From NCBI RefSeq assembly GCF_900096945.1, contig NZ_FMKA01000003.1:1-64000 (forward strand): a DNA stretch of 64,000 nucleotides, given 5' to 3'. Source of the DNA: Anaerobium acetethylicum. GTDB taxonomy: Bacteria; Bacillota; Clostridia; Lachnospirales; Lachnospiraceae. Shown here in pieces: positions 17,630 to 25,327 of this stretch (its first letter is position 1; each line of letters starts with the position of its first letter). The notes under the pieces were generated by a model. The model was given only the letters and a program-made list of their open reading frames with translations, had not been told where the DNA came from and did no database searches. Position numbers and translations under genes: made by a program.

Positions 17630-18430
17630 CTACATCAAAATCACAGCTAAGAAATAGATTACAGGAGCAGTAAAAATCACGCTGTCAAAGCGGTCCAGTA
17701 TCCCGCCGTGTCCCGGAATCAGCTTCCCGTAATCCTTGATTTCATGATTTCTCTTAATGCCGGATGCTGCCAGATCGCCGATCTGGGAAATGACTGCGCC
17801 GATGGCACAGATCACTACGCATGCTGCCACCGGATTCCCGAATACTGTAAGGTGCTTTCCTAAAATCAGTGCATAGGCTGCTCCGAGCAGCGCCGCGCCT
17901 GCGACTCCGCCGACGGCGCCCTCTACTGATTTTTTAGGGCTCAGCTTCGGTGCAAGCTTGTGCTTTCCAAAAAGGACTCCCACACAGTATGCGCAGGTGT
18001 CGCATCCCCATGAGCACAGGAAAATAAGCCAGACGATATAGGCTCCTCCCTCCAGAATCCTTGTCTGATAGACATAAGAAAGCATCACTGCCACATAAAA
18101 TATGCCGAAGAATCCAGCCATCGCCTGATCCGCATGGTATTTCGGATAGGTCAGCACATACACCGCCATAAACAGAATCAGGCCGCCGACCACCGATATA
18201 AACACAAAATCCCGGGAACCGAACCCGAGTATCAGGTAATAGGCCAGGGCAGCCAGGTATCCCGCTGCTCCCAGCACTGTCTTTTTTATTTTTACTACAT
18301 TATACAATTCGCTTAAGCCTATCATGGAAACCCCAAGAAGCGTAAAAAGCAGTACATTGCCTCCTGCAATGATGGTTATTAAAGCGATCGCAATCAGTAC
18401 GATCCCACTTGCCAATCGAGTCCAGAACAT
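17630..18430 (-). CDS. cdsA: Phosphatidate cytidylyltransferase CdsA, 266 aa
   Basis: Makes CDP-diacylglycerol from phosphatidic acid and CTP in the membrane. Highly hydrophobic with about seven or eight predicted membrane segments; the C-terminal signature GDLAASGIKRNHEIKDYG...GHGGILDRFDS is that of the CTP transferase family. Length is normal. It starts 2 bp after uppS, so the two are translationally close. Its 3' side carries a family A remnant and a palindrome before dxr. Confidence 0.96.
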   Translation of the reverse strand: MFWTRLASGIVLIAIALITIIAGGNVLLFTLLGVSMIGLSELYNVVKIKKTVLGAAGYLAALAYYLILGFGSRDFVFISVVGGLILFMAVYVLTYPKYHADQAMAGFFGIFYVAVMLSYVYQTRILEGGAYIVWLIFLCSWGCDTCAYCVGVLFGKHKLAPKLSPKKSVEGAVGGVAGAALLGAAYALILGKHLTVFGNPVAACVVICAIGAVISQIGDLAASGIKRNHEIKDYGKLIPGHGGILDRFDSVIFTAPVIYFLAVILM

Positions 18431-18432
18431 TG

Positions 18433-19140
18433 CTATTCCTCCTTTACGCCTCCGTAGCGTCTGTCTCTGCTGTTATATTTTTCAATCGCCTTTACAAGCT
18501 CCGCCTTGTCAAAATCCGGCCAGAACACGTCCGTAAAATAGAATTCCGAATATGCAAGCTGCCAGAGAAGGTAATTCGAAAGCCTCTGCTCACCGCTTGT
18601 CCTGATGAGCAGATCCGGATCCGGAATTCCCCTGGTATCCAGATAGCCTGCAAACGTGGCTTCATCGATATCTTCCATCGATATTTTTCCTGCATCCTTG
18701 TCCGCCATCATAGCTTTCATGGCACGGACCATCTCATCCCTGCTGCCATAATTTATCGCAATCTGAAAATTGAGGCCTTCATTATTCTTTGTGGCCTCCT
18801 CCAGCTCTTCTATCCGTTCCCTTATGTCCTGATCCAGACCGTTTTTATCGCCTATGACCCTGACCTTCATTCTGTTCTTTTCTGCCGTCTTCAGGCAGGT
18901 CTTCATATAGTTCCTAAGCAGCTTCATGATCGCCGAAACTTCTTCCGTCTGCCGCTTCCAGTTCTCTGTTGAAAATGCATATACCGTAAGATACTTTATC
19001 CCCATATTATATGCTTCTTCGCATATCCGCTCCACATTTTTGCTCCCCTGGACGTGTCCGTAGTTCCGTGGCATTCCTTTGCTTTTTGCCCATCGGCCGT
19101 TTCCATCCAGAATAATTGCAACATGCTGAGGAATTTTCAT
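18433..19140 (-). CDS. uppS: Isoprenyl (undecaprenyl) diphosphate synthase UppS, 235 aa
   Basis: Adds isoprene units in cis to make the C55 lipid carrier for peptidoglycan and teichoic acids. N-terminal HVAIILDGNGRWAK with the metal-binding Asp, then RNYGHVQGSKN, YLTVYAFSTENWKR, and the late DLLIRTSGEQRLSNYLLWQLAYSE region are diagnostic. First gene of the uppS-to-polC run. Upstream lies family C copy C2 and the terminator of frr, so this run probably has its own promoter between about 19141 and 19207, where a small gcggc/gccgc hairpin (19183-19199) is visible. Confidence 0.97.
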   Translation of the reverse strand: MKIPQHVAIILDGNGRWAKSKGMPRNYGHVQGSKNVERICEEAYNMGIKYLTVYAFSTENWKRQTEEVSAIMKLLRNYMKTCLKTAEKNRMKVRVIGDKNGLDQDIRERIEELEEATKNNEGLNFQIAINYGSRDEMVRAMKAMMADKDAGKISMEDIDEATFAGYLDTRGIPDPDLLIRTSGEQRLSNYLLWQLAYSEFYFTDVFWPDFDKAELVKAIEKYNSRDRRYGGVKEE

Positions 19141-19207
19141 AATCGTGACCCCCTTCCTATTGTACTGTCATTATCGAGACCAAAGCGGCTTCGCCGCTTC
19201 CACGCAG

Positions 19208-19528
19208 AGCTTTTTATCTCACAGGACGAACTTTCCTATGAGGATTAGAGTGTCAAAAGCCCTCTCGTAACGTTCCGATTCGTCAATTTGCACATTCGCC
19301 ATCTATCACATAGTGATACAAAACATGAATTGATGAGCAGCTTTATGAAGACGTTGGTACTTAGGCCGCGTACTTTACGGCCTTACGTACCACTACGTCT
19401 TCATCTAAGCGAGAGCGCGCTGCGAATCAACATGTTTTGCATCACGTCCTCATTCGAAAACCTGTGCAAATTGACGAACACTATTTTGTAAATGGGCTTT
19501 TGACACTCTTCTCCTATTAGATAAAAAA
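19208..19528. repeat. Family C palindromic element, copy C2 (about 321 bp)
   Basis: The most complete copy. Outer ends agctttttatctcacagg and cctattagataaaaaa are complementary. Next inward, gagtgtcaaaagccc (left) pairs with gggcttttgacactc (right), then cgtcaatttgcaca with tgtgcaaattgacg, then atgagcagc with gctgcgaat. The centre is the 56-nt hairpin 19347-19402 (GAAGACGT/ACGTCTTC with nested ggtac/gtacc and ggccg/cggcc). The left end also carries its own small hairpin (ctcacagga/tcctatgag). The right end is the T-tract of the frr terminator. No credible gene inside. Confidence 0.9.
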
Positions 19529-19584
19529 AGGGGCTGCTTCCCACACCGGTCCGAAACTGCGGGCCGGTGCAAAAGGTGCCCCTC
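19522..19584 (-). terminator. Terminator after frr
   Basis: On the minus strand, AGGGGC pairs with GCCCC outside a gcaccgg/ccggtgt inner stem, followed by TTTTTTT. It lies about 30 bp after the frr stop and abuts family C copy C2. Confidence 0.85.
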
Positions 19585-19611
19585 TTTATGCTGCCTTCTC
19601 AAAGAAACACT

Positions 19612-20166
19612 TTATACAGTAAGGACTTCTTTTGATTTTGCTTCTACTGCCTTATCGATATCTGCAACATATTTATCTGTTAATTTCTGGATTTTTTCTT
19701 CTAATATTTTTACTTCGTCTTCTGAAACATCGCTTGATTTGATGAGTTTCTTGAAGGCATCATTTGCATCACGTCTGATATTACGCACTGCAACTTTGGC
19801 AGCTTCGCCTTTTTTCTTGATATCCTTAACCAGTTCTTTTCTTCTCTCTTCTGTAAGTTCAGGGAAAACGAGGCGGATGACTTTGCCGTCGTTGTTCGGT
19901 GTAAGACCCAGGTCTGACTGCATGATTGTCTTTTCGATTTCCTTTATCAGGCTTGATTCCCAAGGCTGTATCTGGATCATCCTTGCTTCGGGCACCGATA
20001 TATTTGCGACCTGCTGGATTGCAGTCGGTGTTCCGTAATAATTTACTTTCAGTTTATCAAGCAGATGAGGATTTGCCCTTCCTGCTCTGATCGATGCATA
20101 TTCTTCCTCTAATGACATATAGGATTTCTGCATTTTGCTTTCATACAACTGTATTCTCTCGTCCAT
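19612..20166 (-). CDS. frr: Ribosome recycling factor, 184 aa
   Basis: Splits post-termination ribosomes with EF-G. Three-helix bundle and small beta domain typical of [25 protein letters not shown] near 28-49, [15 protein letters not shown], then [20 protein letters not shown] and a long C-terminal helix with [15 protein letters not shown]. Length is exactly in the family range. Follows pyrH by about 38 bp and is the last gene before a strong terminator. Confidence 0.98.
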   Translation of the reverse strand: MDERIQLYESKMQKSYMSLEEEYASIRAGRANPHLLDKLKVNYYGTPTAIQQVANISVPEARMIQIQPWESSLIKEIEKTIMQSDLGLTPNNDGKVIRLVFPELTEERRKELVKDIKKKGEAAKVAVRNIRRDANDAFKKLIKSSDVSEDEVKILEEKIQKLTDKYVADIDKAVEAKSKEVLTV

Positions 20167-20204
20167 TTCAATCTCCTCCTATGCGTTTATCATTATATAT
20201 CCAT

Positions 20205-20906
20205 TTATGATACAGTTACTTTTGTACCATTGAGTTTTCCTTCAATTGTATTGATAATACTGTCTGTTTCATTCAGACTGAATACAAGCATCGGCATCTT
20301 GTTTTCCATGCACATGATTGATGCCGTAAGGTCTACTACCGCAAGCTTGTTGTCGATTACATCCTGTATATGGATCTCATCGAATCTGACCGCTTCCGGA
20401 TTGATCTTAGGATCGCTGTCATAGACTCCGTCGACTGCTTTGGCAAGAAGTATGGCATCCGCCTCTATCTCGACTGCTCTTAATACCGTAGTCGTATCTG
20501 TTGAAAAGTAAGGGTGTCCGATTCCGCCTGCAAAAAATACGACCTTTCCTTCTTCCAGGTTCCTGACGGCCTTATCCTTTGAGAAAAGATCAGTGAACGC
20601 ACCACATGTGAATGGAGTGAATATCTCTGTCGACATGCCTGCAGTCCGGAAGATTTCAGACACATAAAGGCAGTTCATGACAGTTGCGAGCATGCCGATC
20701 TGGTCAGCCTTCGTCCTGTCTATGTTTTCGCTGGTCCTTCCTCTCCAGAAATTACCGCCGCCTATTACGACGCCAACCTGGATTCCTTTGTCTGTAATCG
20801 TTTTGACCTGCTTTGCGACCTCAGTCACCGTAGCTTCGTCAAAACCTGTTTTCTTATCGCCTGCGAGGGCTTCCCCGCTTAATTTAAGTAAAACTCTTTT
20901 CATCAT
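20205..20906 (-). CDS. pyrH: UMP kinase, 233 aa
   Basis: Phosphorylates UMP to UDP; hexameric amino-acid-kinase fold enzyme. KLSGEALAG near the N-terminus, GVVIGGGNFWRG, a DQIGMLATVMN stretch, FFAGGIGHPYFSTDT and LLAKAVDGVYDSDPK are all typical. AGAGG precedes tandem ATG codons; the first is used here. Lies between tsf and frr, the usual Firmicutes order. The tsf-pyrH gap holds the tsf terminator and a family B hairpin, so pyrH-frr may have a separate promoter. Confidence 0.97.
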   Translation of the reverse strand: MMKRVLLKLSGEALAGDKKTGFDEATVTEVAKQVKTITDKGIQVGVVIGGGNFWRGRTSENIDRTKADQIGMLATVMNCLYVSEIFRTAGMSTEIFTPFTCGAFTDLFSKDKAVRNLEEGKVVFFAGGIGHPYFSTDTTTVLRAVEIEADAILLAKAVDGVYDSDPKINPEAVRFDEIHIQDVIDNKLAVVDLTASIMCMENKMPMLVFSLNETDSIINTIEGKLNGTKVTVS

Positions 20907-21032
20907 TTTTACCTCTTATCGCTTTTTATCGTCTTCAAAGAATTTATTGTACATATTACATCCATTGTATCACAATTTCATAAAATAGTATAAGAATTTA
21001 TTTCTGCTGCTTTTCCGAAAGGACTATTGTCT

Positions 21033-21059
21033 GTTACCGGTCACGGAGTGAACAATAAC
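21033..21059. repeat. Family B 27-nt hairpin, copy B1
   Basis: gttaccggtcac-gga-gtgaacaataac: arms pair with three mismatches around a gga loop. The same motif recurs at 23910-23936 (complement strand) and 46068-46089. Lies in the tsf-pyrH gap. Confidence 0.65.
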
Positions 21060-21090
21060 TTTTGACTTGACTGCCATATATTTTTATGTA

Positions 21091-21126
21091 AAGAAAACGG
21101 CTTCACGAAACACTTCGCAAAGCCGT
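21091..21126 (-). terminator. Terminator of tsf
   Basis: A 13-bp stem (ACGGCTT plus TGCGAA, pairing across a GTGT loop) is followed on the minus strand by TTTTCTTT. It starts about 25 bp beyond the tsf stop. Confidence 0.88.
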
Positions 21127-21150
21127 CTTCTGTACAGCTTGTATTAATAA

Positions 21151-22074
21151 TTACTGGCCTAACTGTCTTGCTACTTCTTCTGCAAAGTTTTCTTCTTTCT
21201 TTTCGATACCTTCGCCTGTTTCAAAACGGATGAAACGTTTTACAGTAATTTTAGCTCCTGCTTCTTTAGCTACCTGATCAACGTATTTTCCAACTGTAAG
21301 ATCGCCGTCTTTTACATAAACCTGATCTAAGAGACAAACTTCCTTGAGTTCTTTGTTTAAACGTCCGATGATCATTTTTTCAATGATGTTTTCAGGTTTT
21401 CCAGGATTTTCGTTCATAGCCTGTGCTTTTAAGATTTCTGTTTCATGAGCGATATAATCTTCTGAAACTTCATTTCTTGATACATACTTAGGAGTGATTG
21501 CTGCAACCTGCATTGCAACATTCTTGAGTGCTTCTTTCACAGTGTCGTTAACAACGTCTGTTTCAGCTTCAACAACAACACCGATTCTTCCGCCGCCATG
21601 GATATAGGATACGACACATCCGTTTTCAGCTGTCACTTTTGCAAATCTTCTGATGTTGAGGTTTTCACCAATCACTGCGATTTTTTCTGAAAGAACATCT
21701 TTTACAGTCTTAGTAGCGTCTTTTGCCCATGCTGATGCTAATAAAGCTTCTACATCTGCAACATCTGCAGCTGCAACCTGTTCAACAACATCTGCTACGA
21801 ATCCCTGGAATTCAGCATTCTTTGCAACGAAATCTGTTTCGCTGTTTACTTCTACGATCGCTGCTACTTTATCGTCTTTGATGATTGCCTGAACCATACC
21901 TTCAGCTGCGATTCTTCCAGCTTTCTTTTCAGCTTTTGCCTGACCGTTCTTTCTTAAGTATTCAATTGCTAAGTCCATATCTCCGTCAGTTTCTGAAAGT
22001 GCTTTTTTGCAATCCATCATACCTGCGCCGCTTATTTCTCTTAATTCTTTTACCATTGCTGCTGTAACTGCCAT
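21151..22074 (-). CDS. tsf: Elongation factor Ts, 307 aa
   Basis: Guanine nucleotide exchange factor for EF-Tu. N-terminal UBA-like helix pair (VKELREISGAGMMDCKKAL), the core TDFVAKN that displaces Mg from EF-Tu (near residue 80), and two repeated core subdomains are clear. Length is at the long end of the normal range. Follows rpsB with a 91-bp gap containing a strong hairpin, and is followed by its own terminator. Confidence 0.98.
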   Translation of the reverse strand: MAVTAAMVKELREISGAGMMDCKKALSETDGDMDLAIEYLRKNGQAKAEKKAGRIAAEGMVQAIIKDDKVAAIVEVNSETDFVAKNAEFQGFVADVVEQVAAADVADVEALLASAWAKDATKTVKDVLSEKIAVIGENLNIRRFAKVTAENGCVVSYIHGGGRIGVVVEAETDVVNDTVKEALKNVAMQVAAITPKYVSRNEVSEDYIAHETEILKAQAMNENPGKPENIIEKMIIGRLNKELKEVCLLDQVYVKDGDLTVGKYVDQVAKEAGAKITVKRFIRFETGEGIEKKEENFAEEVARQLGQ

Positions 22075-22120
22075 CTTAAATACCTCCGTATATTTTTTAA
22101 ATTTTTGTTCTGCATATGAA

Positions 22121-22153
22121 AATGCTTCAACCTGTCACACAGGCTGAAGCATT
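22121..22153 (-). promoter_or_regulatory. Strong hairpin in the rpsB-tsf gap (attenuator-like)
   Basis: A 15-bp stem with one G-T pair (aatgcttca + cctgt arms) and a 3-nt loop, followed on the minus strand by TTTCATATG. The T-run is short, so it may be a partial terminator that sets the S2 to EF-Ts ratio, or a 3' stabilising structure for rpsB RNA. Confidence 0.65.
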
Positions 22154-22165
22154 GAAATCTAAAAT

Positions 22166-22891
22166 TTAAGCTTCAACTGCCACTTCAGCTGCTTCTTCAG
22201 TCATCTGACTTCCCTGATTAGCTTCGATTACTGCATCTGCCATCTTAGATACGATAAGCTTAACTGCTCTGATTGCGTCATCGTTTCCTGGGATAACGAA
22301 ATCTAATTCTTCTGGATCACAGTTAGTATCAGCGATACCAACCAACGGAATTCCGAGTGTATGTGCTTCCTGGATACAGATTCTTTCCTTCTTAGGATCT
22401 ACAACAAAGATAGCGTCTGGCACTCTCTTCATGTTCTTGATTCCGCCAAGGTTCTTTTCGAGCTTTCCTAATTCTTTCTTTAATTCGATTACTTCTTTTT
22501 TAGGAAGAACTTCGAAAGTTCCATCTTCCTGCATAGTTTCGATCGCTTTTAATCTTGCGATTCTGCTCTGGATGGTTTTGAAGTTTGTAAGCATTCCGCC
22601 TAACCATCTTTCGTTGATATAGTACATTCCGCAACGTTCAGCTTCTGCTTTGATAGCGTCCTGAGCCTGCTTTTTAGTACCTACGAAAAGAACTGTGCCT
22701 CCATCAGCAACTACGTCTGAGATTGCTTTGTAAGCTTCGTCTACTTTACCTACAGATTTCTGTAAGTCGATAATGTAGATTCCGTTTCTTTCTGTGTAGA
22801 TGTACTCTGCCATTTTAGGGTTCCATCTTCTTGTCTGATGTCCAAAATGTACACCTGCTTCAAGTAACTGTTTCATTGATATTACGCTCAT
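22166..22891 (-). CDS. rpsB: 30S ribosomal protein S2, 241 aa
   Basis: Late-binding small-subunit protein that contacts S1-like factors and 16S rRNA helices 26 and 35-37. [22 protein letters not shown] at the N-terminus, [22 protein letters not shown] and [12 protein letters not shown] are diagnostic; the C-terminus is acidic. Strong GGAGGT site. It has a clear promoter at 22995-23023 and a roughly 95-nt leader that may fold (cgcat near its start can pair with atgcg close to the gene), perhaps for autoregulation. Confidence 0.98.
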   Translation of the reverse strand: MSVISMKQLLEAGVHFGHQTRRWNPKMAEYIYTERNGIYIIDLQKSVGKVDEAYKAISDVVADGGTVLFVGTKKQAQDAIKAEAERCGMYYINERWLGGMLTNFKTIQSRIARLKAIETMQEDGTFEVLPKKEVIELKKELGKLEKNLGGIKNMKRVPDAIFVVDPKKERICIQEAHTLGIPLVGIADTNCDPEELDFVIPGNDDAIRAVKLIVSKMADAVIEANQGSQMTEEAAEVAVEA

Positions 22892-22994
22892 AATTTACCT
22901 CCATTTGGTTGTTTTCTTCCGCATGCTTCCCTTCTCCAGGCTACCTTTTAGGCACCGTCCTGAAAATCCGAATGCGTGTTTTTTTAACGTAACG

Positions 22995-23023
22995 ATTATA
23001 TCACAAAGATTTGTGGTAATCAA
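22995..23023 (-). promoter_or_regulatory. Sigma-A type promoter of rpsB-tsf
   Basis: On the minus strand TTGATT, a 17-bp spacer and TATAAT, a near-consensus housekeeping promoter. Predicted start near 22988, giving a leader of about 95 nt. The remaining part of the gap up to 23283 contains AT-rich sequence and the promoter region of the divergent plus-strand gene. Confidence 0.8.
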
Positions 23024-23283
23024 GTTATTATTTGAAACTCTTTTGAACCGTCGTTACTATTCACAGCCATTTTAATGTGTTGTGTTATTTTTCAACATCT
23101 TCTCCTCAACACATAACCCATTTATTTTGTACTCCATTGTGTTAAAACGCCTTGAAAAATGAGCACTTTTCAGCATTTTTTCTTGCATTAGTAATTGGCA
23201 TATCATACAATAAACACATCCCGATTAAGGCGATAATTCTTATTATATAATAATTTGAAGTTATAAACATACAGGAGGTCACT

Positions 23284-23814
23284 ATGCAATACTATCAATT
23301 TGAAAAAATCTTTTCTCAGATGGAAAAAGAATTTGGGAAAGTAAACTCTGGCCAGGAAGAATATCATGCTATGATGCTGATGCCGTTAGAAGGTAACGCG
23401 CTTAAAATCCACCGTAAATATCCTTCCTCTAATAGCAGAAGGCTCAGAGAGGCCATTGCATTAGTTCTCTTCGATGTAAAAGAACAATGTACAGGAGAAA
23501 GCATTAATACGGATTCTTTTCGAGACGATGACAATCAGCGCCTTGAAAGAGCACTTCTTATGGCATTCGATCCCTTTACAAACCAAGAAGTAAAAGAAGT
23601 CATCACTAGCCAGACAACTATTGATTTATCCGATCATGACCAGCTTCATGCTTACTATGTTGAACCCGTCCGCTGTCTTTTGAGAATAAAAGAATCGATA
23701 GATACATGGGTTAAACAGAACGGGGCTGATGGATATTTTGATTTTATAGAGCAGTTCATGGGGTCCAAAATTCATGGGGATGAAATGAAATTTTCCGTTT
23801 TGGCACCAAAATAA
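23284..23814 (+). CDS. Uncharacterised soluble protein, 176 aa
   Basis: The only convincing plus-strand gene in the window. It has a strong ribosome site (AGGAGG), a TATAAT box at 23246-23251 with a poor -35, and its own terminator directly after the stop. The protein has no signal or membrane segment, is rich in charged residues, and looks alpha-helical with a short beta-like start (MLMPLEGNALKIHRKYP). No motif of a known family was recognised. It is divergent from rpsB and convergent with the tail of the motility operon. Confidence 0.78.
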   Translation: MQYYQFEKIFSQMEKEFGKVNSGQEEYHAMMLMPLEGNALKIHRKYPSSNSRRLREAIALVLFDVKEQCTGESINTDSFRDDDNQRLERALLMAFDPFTNQEVKEVITSQTTIDLSDHDQLHAYYVEPVRCLLRIKESIDTWVKQNGADGYFDFIEQFMGSKIHGDEMKFSVLAPK

Positions 23815-23825
23815 TCAATACAGAA

Positions 23826-23866
23826 AGAGTCTACTCTTATGATGAATCGAGTAGGCTCTTTTTTAT
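23826..23866 (+). terminator. Terminator shared by convergent genes
   Basis: An 11-bp stem with one mismatch (agagtctactc with gagtaggctct) and 12-nt loop followed by tttttt on the plus strand. On the minus strand a weaker T-run follows, so it may also stop the motility operon. Confidence 0.88.
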
Positions 23867-23909
23867 TCATTTATCCGGCTCTGAATAGTAACGAACTATC
23901 CACTCCGGC

Positions 23910-23936
23910 ATTACTGTTCACTCTGTGACTAGTAAC
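23910..23936. repeat. Family B hairpin, copy B3
   Basis: On the minus strand gttactagtcac-aga-gtgaacagtaat, pairing with one mismatch and a G-T pair. Just to its left (23881-23892) is ctgaatagtaac, which resembles the end of family A, so the two families may be related or nested here. Lies 28 bp beyond the stop of the MltG-like gene. Confidence 0.65.
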
Positions 23937-23963
23937 ACGCTTCCATCCCAAATATGCATCCTG

Positions 23964-24527
23964 CTAATGTCCTGAAATCGTTTCTGCAATCTCTTCGTAT
24001 GTGGAATCGCTCCCGAATACATAGTCTCCGGTCTGTATTGAATTCTGGTAACCGCACTTTTCCAGGTAGGAGATAAAGTTTTCACTTTTTCCGACAAGTC
24101 CGGCTGCTTCCAGAAGGTCTGCAATGTCTTCGGAACACATTCCGGGAGTGATTGTAATTGCCACATCTGACGCCCCGTATGGTTCTGTTCTGCCTCCGGA
24201 TATCTCTGCCGATGAAAGGTCTCCTTCCTCTGCAGATTCCTCTGCTGGTGGCAGCGTTGCTGCCTGATCTGATGCCTCTTCCTCCTGAACCATTTCAGCC
24301 GCCTGATTCCCGGCTGTTTCCAATGTCCCCTTCTCCTCGTCTTCCGCTTTTCCTTCCGCCTTCAGGAAGAGGACATTCTCCTCCCTTACCATTCCGAGCG
24401 CCTCTGCTTTTTCCATAATTTCCTTGTTGCTCATGGTCTGGTCCCGGAAGCTGAATGCGATGGACAGCACTGCCGCAGCTATGATTATTCCTGTTCCCAG
24501 ACCTCTTACATAATGGCTTGATTTCAT
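23964..24527 (-). CDS. MltG-like (YceG N-terminal domain only) membrane-anchored protein, 187 aa
   Basis: An N-terminal membrane anchor (about 9-27) is followed by a long acidic, low-complexity linker (about 55-110) and a C-terminal LysM-like domain of the MltG/YceG type: ITPGMCSEDIADLLEAAGLV, FISYLEKCGY and IQTGDYVFGSDSTYEEI. Full MltG is about 330-380 aa and cuts nascent glycan strands; the catalytic domain is absent here, so this is probably a binding or regulatory protein. It overlaps the preceding gene by ATGA and is the last gene of the motility operon. Confidence 0.75.
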   Translation of the reverse strand: MKSSHYVRGLGTGIIIAAAVLSIAFSFRDQTMSNKEIMEKAEALGMVREENVLFLKAEGKAEDEEKGTLETAGNQAAEMVQEEEASDQAATLPPAEESAEEGDLSSAEISGGRTEPYGASDVAITITPGMCSEDIADLLEAAGLVGKSENFISYLEKCGYQNSIQTGDYVFGSDSTYEEIAETISGH

Positions 24528-25282
24528 TTTCTTTCCTCTTTAAATAGATCCAGCACAAGCCGGACTTCACCGACTCCTATTCCCAGTTCCTTAGCAATTT
24601 TCAGATGCGTCATTCCGTTTTTGTACAAATCCATAATTTTGCTGTTGCTGTTTGTGCCAGTATTTCTGATTTCTTTGGTTTCTTCTTTGATTTTTTCTTT
24701 GATCTCTTCTTTAGTCTCTTCTTCTGTTTCTTCTGTCTCTTGTTTAGTCTCTTGCTTAGTCTCTTGCTTAGTTTCTTGTTTAGTCTCTTGCTTAGTCTCT
24801 TGCTTAGTTTCTTGCTTAGTTTCTTGCTTAGTTTCTTGCTTAGTCTCTTCTTCCAACCCTTTCAGAGAAACCGGACCTGCCGCTTCTGCCGGTTGCAAAG
24901 GCTTCGCTTCCGGTCCTCCCAGGTCTTTTTTTATGGCTTTTTCCTTATCGTTGAGCATGCTGTATAAAAACATCACTTCCTTGTGGCTCCTGTTGATCTC
25001 AGCAAGTACTGTATCAGAATATTCGCTTACAGCCATTATCTTTTCATTTGATAATTTTGCAAGTTCCCTTTCTGTCTTCTCTACTACATTTTCCGCGGTC
25101 TCATCAACAGTGCTGTCAATTTTCAGCTTTGCTTCTATGATTTCCTTCTCTATCATGGTTTTAAAAACATCTGCCTTAGCGACGGGTCCTCCGCTTTGAT
25201 CAGATGTTTTTTCGGAAATGAAGTAACTTCCCGCAACCAGGGCAATGCCTATTATGATTAGACACATTTCTAAAACTGTCAT
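24524..25282 (-). CDS. DUF6115-like protein in the SwrB position, 252 aa
   Basis: One N-terminal membrane helix (about 4-22), a coiled-coil region (about 40-120), nine exact ETKQ repeats (146-181), more charged repeats, and a C-terminal helix-turn-helix-like segment (MDLYKNGMTHLKIAKELGIGVGEVRLVL). In Bacillus subtilis the gene after sigD and before rpsB is swrB, an activator of flagellar export with the same single-anchor plan; position and architecture suggest a counterpart, but sequence similarity could not be tested. The C-terminal motif probably binds protein or DNA at the membrane. Confidence 0.7.
   Translation of the reverse strand: MTVLEMCLIIIGIALVAGSYFISEKTSDQSGGPVAKADVFKTMIEKEIIEAKLKIDSTVDETAENVVEKTERELAKLSNEKIMAVSEYSDTVLAEINRSHKEVMFLYSMLNDKEKAIKKDLGGPEAKPLQPAEAAGPVSLKGLEEETKQETKQETKQETKQETKQETKQETKQETKQETKQETEETEEETKEEIKEKIKEETKEIRNTGTNSNSKIMDLYKNGMTHLKIAKELGIGVGEVRLVLDLFKEERK
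24740..24847. repeat. Nine tandem 12-nt units coding ETKQ
   Basis: In-frame repeats (plus-strand unit near ttgcttagtctc) with only C/T variation at two positions per unit, so the protein repeat is perfect while the DNA has drifted. It lies inside the SwrB-position gene. Slippage would change the linker length by multiples of four residues without a frameshift. Confidence 0.95.
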
Positions 25283-25327
25283 CTGTTTCTCCTTGCTATC
25301 TCTATACTGGACAGCTGCCAGAGCAGC

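Noticed and set aside
24740-24847. Regular repeat that might be taken for a CRISPR array
   Set aside because: Units are 12 nt with no spacers and are coding. The 21-nt fliY units are likewise spacer-free.
24621-25199. Serine/valine/cysteine repeat frame opposite the SwrB-position gene
   Set aside because: Antisense of the ETKQ repeat; no start context.
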